DNA from: Neobacillus cucumis
Lineage (GTDB): Bacteria > Bacillota > Bacilli > Bacillales_B > DSM-18226
DNA length: 15,513 nt
Direction of reading: 5' to 3'
Assembly (NCBI RefSeq): GCF_023715505.1
Contig: NZ_JAMBOH010000058.1
Span: 1-15,513 of the forward strand
Numbering within the stretch: the first letter of the stretch is position 1; the number at the start of each line of letters is the position of its first letter. Both the position numbers and the translations under genes were made by a program. Under the pieces are notes generated by a model. That model ran no database searches. It was not told the origin of the DNA and saw only the letters and a program-made list of their open reading frames with translations. Below are positions 13,341 through 15,513 of the stretch, one piece after another.

Positions 13341-15078
13341 CTATTTTGTACTCATCAAGCAGATCTTTTATCGAATGGTTCAGCTCTTCAATATTCACAT
13401 TTCCTATGTTCGTATTGTTCATTCCATATTTCTTTTTTAGCAAGATAATTCTTCTGACACTATCATTAATTCTTTGTTCAGAGATCTCCCCTTTTTGGAC
13501 AGCGACCTTTATGGATGTAATGGCTTCAACTATTTTGTTATAATCATGGGCCACTAAAATGATGTCACTGCCAGCATTAATGGAATCCACTGCTGCCGCG
13601 CCCATTTTATAATGGTCTGTGATTGCCTTCATGGTCATGTCATCCGTTATCACAACACCTCCGAAATCAAGCTGTTTTCTAAGGATATCCGTGATGACAA
13701 CTTTGGACATAGACGCTGGGTAATGAGCATCCAATTTTGGCAGTAAGATATGTGCGACCATGACCACATCGGCCCCATTATCTATGGTACGCTCAAACGG
13801 GATTAATTCGAGTTTTTTTAGCTCTGTTAGATTTTTGTATACGATTGGCAATTCGAGATGGGAATCAACCGATGTATCTCCGTGTCCTGGAAAATGCTTA
13901 ATCGTTGCGATTATATTTTGCGACTGAATGCCTTTCATGGTTTGAATTCCAAGCTTACTGACAACGTCCGGATTGTTTCCGAATGACCTGTCCCCTATTA
14001 TTGGGTTTTTCGGATTGCTGTTGACATCAAGTACAGGAGCGAAGTCAAGATTGAACCCAAACCCATTTAACTCCTTGCCTAAAATTGTTCCAACTTTATA
14101 AGAAAACTGAGAATTATTTATTTCCCCAATCTCTTTATTGGTAGGAAAATTGAAAAGTCCTCCAGGCAGCCTGGTAACGCGTCCGCCTTCTTGGTCAACA
14201 CTTAAAAATAACGGAAGACGGTTGTGAACATTTTCAGTCTTTATTTCATTTAGCAGCTGAACGGTTTGCTCGGGATTGACTAAATTGTTCTGGTAAAAAA
14301 TCATCCCTCCAACTTTGTATTTCGTGATTAAACTTATTGTTTGTGGATCCATTTTTGTACCCGAAATACCAGCGATCATCATCTGCCCAATTTTTTCATC
14401 TAAACTCATTTCCGAAATGATTTCATCTATGCTCTTTTGTTGTTCGGCTTGATTTTTAACTTGGGTATAGACAGAGATATGATCCACTTTGGGGTTTGGC
14501 TCCTTTTTGGTAGGCTTTGGTAATATCCACTTTAAATCAGTTGTTGAATTTACATGATATATAAGGATAATTTGGTTATTGTATCGATCTTGATAGTACC
14601 CAACCTGATCAGGTTCACCGCCAGCCTTCTTAATTTCATTGAATGGAATAGTCTGTAATTCCGAATCATTGGACCTGATATCGCTCACTATTTCCCCAAG
14701 ATATCCAAGGACAACATGGTGCTTTGTATATGTTTCGTACCTGCTACTTGAAGTTTTCGTTGTTTGGTCCGGTTTTCCCCATTGATTGGTTACGTCTATT
14801 TTTTGAGTTTTACCGGAAATGAACGGAGAGTTTACTACCTTCCCTTCCTTAGAAAGTGAGAAGGTATCACGGACCAATGCTTCTAGACTCGAAGATTTAT
14901 CTACAGTTGAATCTGATGGTTTACTCCTAGTTGGGTGCGAAGTTTCAGGAAATGCCTTGTCTAGCTGCTTCTCGCCTCTATCCCACCCGAAAAAATAAAT
15001 ACCAACAACTAGAATAAGAACGAGTGATAGAGTCGAAAAAATAAGCGGTTTCAAAACGGATGGACTGCGTTTACGCAT
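13336..15078 (-). CDS. Membrane-anchored DUF4309 (YjgB-like) plus GH3 NagZ beta-N-acetylhexosaminidase fusion
   Basis: This 580-residue protein starts with a basic N-terminus and a hydrophobic segment (residues 12-31), so it is anchored or exported. Residues 65-205 resemble YjgB (DUF4309): KEGKVVNSPFISGK, TNQWGKPDQTTK, IVSDIRSNDSELQ, and LPKPTKKEPNPKVDHISVYT. Residues 216-555 are a GH3 NagZ-type barrel. Landmarks are LFLSVDQEGGRVTRLPGG (290-307), KHFPGHGDTSVDSH (394-407) and VVITDDMTMKAI (475-486). In B. subtilis NagZ the loop Asp-His pair acts as acid/base (here Asp405-His407), and an Asp of the TDD motif is the nucleophile. The enzyme removes GlcNAc from wall fragments. The larger C-terminal domain of B. 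subtilis NagZ is absent. SD AAAGGA lies 8 bases before the ATG. Confidence 0.9.
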   Translation of the reverse strand: MRKRSPSVLKPLIFSTLSLVLILVVGIYFFGWDRGEKQLDKAFPETSHPTRSKPSDSTVDKSSSLEALVRDTFSLSKEGKVVNSPFISGKTQKIDVTNQWGKPDQTTKTSSSRYETYTKHHVVLGYLGEIVSDIRSNDSELQTIPFNEIKKAGGEPDQVGYYQDRYNNQIILIYHVNSTTDLKWILPKPTKKEPNPKVDHISVYTQVKNQAEQQKSIDEIISEMSLDEKIGQMMIAGISGTKMDPQTISLITKYKVGGMIFYQNNLVNPEQTVQLLNEIKTENVHNRLPLFLSVDQEGGRVTRLPGGLFNFPTNKEIGEINNSQFSYKVGTILGKELNGFGFNLDFAPVLDVNSNPKNPIIGDRSFGNNPDVVSKLGIQTMKGIQSQNIIATIKHFPGHGDTSVDSHLELPIVYKNLTELKKLELIPFERTIDNGADVVMVAHILLPKLDAHYPASMSKVVITDILRKQLDFGGVVITDDMTMKAITDHYKMGAAAVDSINAGSDIILVAHDYNKIVEAITSIKVAVQKGEISEQRINDSVRRIILLKKKYGMNNTNIGNVNIEELNHSIKDLLDEYKIE

Positions 15079-15144
15079 AACATAATTCCTTTCTTTGGCA
15101 TATTTTTTCTAAATAAACATGTGCTCAAGGAGTCTAGTATATTC

Positions 15145-15173
15145 ATATTATCTTATACACTATATATACTCAA
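15145..15173 (-). promoter_or_regulatory. Probable SigA promoter of the GH3 fusion gene
   Basis: On the minus strand TTGAGT (15173-15168), 17 bases and TAATAT (15150-15145) fit SigA spacing. The leader would be about 60 bases. Confidence 0.5.
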
Positions 15174-15283
15174 TCAATATTCCCTACCAATAGGTATGCT
15201 TACAAAACATATTGTTGTCCCTCTATTTTCAAAGTTCATAATTATGTATTTGGCAATTAAAAAATGCTGTTTATGGCAGTATG

Positions 15284-15388
15284 TTTTTTGAATGTAAAAA
15301 AGCCGAAAATATGCAAGAAATGAATAAATACTTGCATATTTTCGGCTAATTAATAATTTGGGATATTGAACAAAAGCACCCGTTAGCC
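15284..15388. repeat. Dispersed repeat copy 2 (hairpin plus AAAGCACC block)
   Basis: It has the same order of parts as copy 1 at 3126-3226: TTTTTTGAATGTAAAAAA, hairpin, 25-26 AT-rich bases, then AAAGCACC-N-GTTA. Both copies have the same orientation and lie about 12 kb apart. Here the stem is perfect. Confidence 0.6.
15295..15347 (-). terminator. Strong minus-strand terminator (17-bp stem)
   Basis: AGCCGAAAATATGCAAG pairs exactly with CTTGCATATTTTCGGCT (15301-15317 and 15331-15347, 13-base loop). On the minus strand it runs into TTTTTACATTC. The gene it serves would lie right of the window. Confidence 0.75.
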
Positions 15389-15393
15389 ATCCA

Positions 15394-15513
15394 TGAAGCG
15401 CAAAAATCGGCGCTTCACCACAAAGAATGAAAATATATTGAATCCGGCGATAATGTTCCTAAGGCTGGGAGAGGAAGGTCGATAAACTATGGTGCCTTAG
15501 AGCCCATCCGTTA
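15394..15513 (+). ncRNA. Candidate IS110-family left end / bridge RNA (partial)
   Basis: No reading frame explains this stretch, but it is structured. An 8-bp hairpin with arms TGAAGCGC and GCGCTTCA (15394-15401, 15410-15417) has loop AAAAATCG. About 40 bases later CTAAGGC (15459-15465) pairs with GCCTTAG (15494-15500) around a 28-base loop. A 5' hairpin followed by stems with large internal loops is the plan of the bridge RNA in the upstream end of IS110-group elements such as IS621. If so, the recombinase gene would start right of the window. The assignment is inference, because the window ends before it can be tested. Confidence 0.35.

Noticed and set aside
1..15513. CRISPR arrays, tRNA or rRNA genes, toxin-antitoxin pairs, and known phage-defence operons.
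   Set aside because: I saw no regularly spaced repeats, no cloverleaf or rRNA text, and no matching protein pairs. The yoaS-yozG pair is a known regulator-membrane protein pair, not a toxin system.

Overview
The window is about 15.5 kb of AT-rich DNA from a spore-forming Bacillaceae, that is, a Bacillus or a close relative. This rests on strong Shine-Dalgarno (SD) sequences of the AGGAGG type, frequent TTG starts, a CspB/CspC-type cold shock protein, a spore-type GH18 lipoprotein, a YdeI protein and a YoaS-YozG pair very like the Bacillus subtilis proteins. The exact genus cannot be read from the sequence. Chromosomal housekeeping and accessory genes sit as single units, most with their own terminator. 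No phage, plasmid or CRISPR module is visible.

Positions 1-1430 are a decayed strip. It holds a strong hairpin, a small gene that looks like a one-repeat gamma-type spore protein, a wrecked M20 metallopeptidase fragment, and a conserved hypothetical gene broken by a stop codon, a one-base deletion and probably a second stop. Positions 1430-2430 carry an orphan terminator, a csp gene on the minus strand with a long leader, and AT-rich sequence with a possible relic frame.

Positions 2458-4990 hold a YdjM/DUF457-type membrane hydrolase and a PepSY membrane protein under a very clear Fur-controlled promoter (a 20-bp perfect palindrome of GATAAT units), followed by a small uncharacterised ORF. 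Positions 5017-9608 hold a StyA-like flavoprotein monooxygenase without an adjacent reductase, a GH18 lipoprotein, an EamA transporter and a secreted NlpC/P60 protein. The NlpC/P60 protein has Met where the third catalytic His is expected.

Positions 9855-12604 hold ydeI, with a relic of a second ydeI-like 5' end in front of it, a quinone oxidoreductase and the yoaS-yozG pair. Positions 12772-15078 hold a YciI-like protein, a protein-like relic frame, and a membrane-anchored protein that joins a YjgB-type DUF4309 domain to a NagZ-type GH3 hexosaminidase.

The right edge (15284-15513) is the most unusual part. It holds a 17-bp terminator hairpin that is half of a dispersed repeat (the other copy is at 3126-3226). 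Next to it is a run of structured, non-coding sequence that could be the left end and bridge RNA of an IS110-family element whose recombinase would lie beyond the window. That last reading is an inference from hairpin layout and rough memory of the family. The genes do not form one pathway. The shared themes are cell wall and spore wall handling (GH18, NlpC/P60, NagZ), iron uptake (PepSY/Fur) and small-molecule oxidation (StyA-like, Qor).
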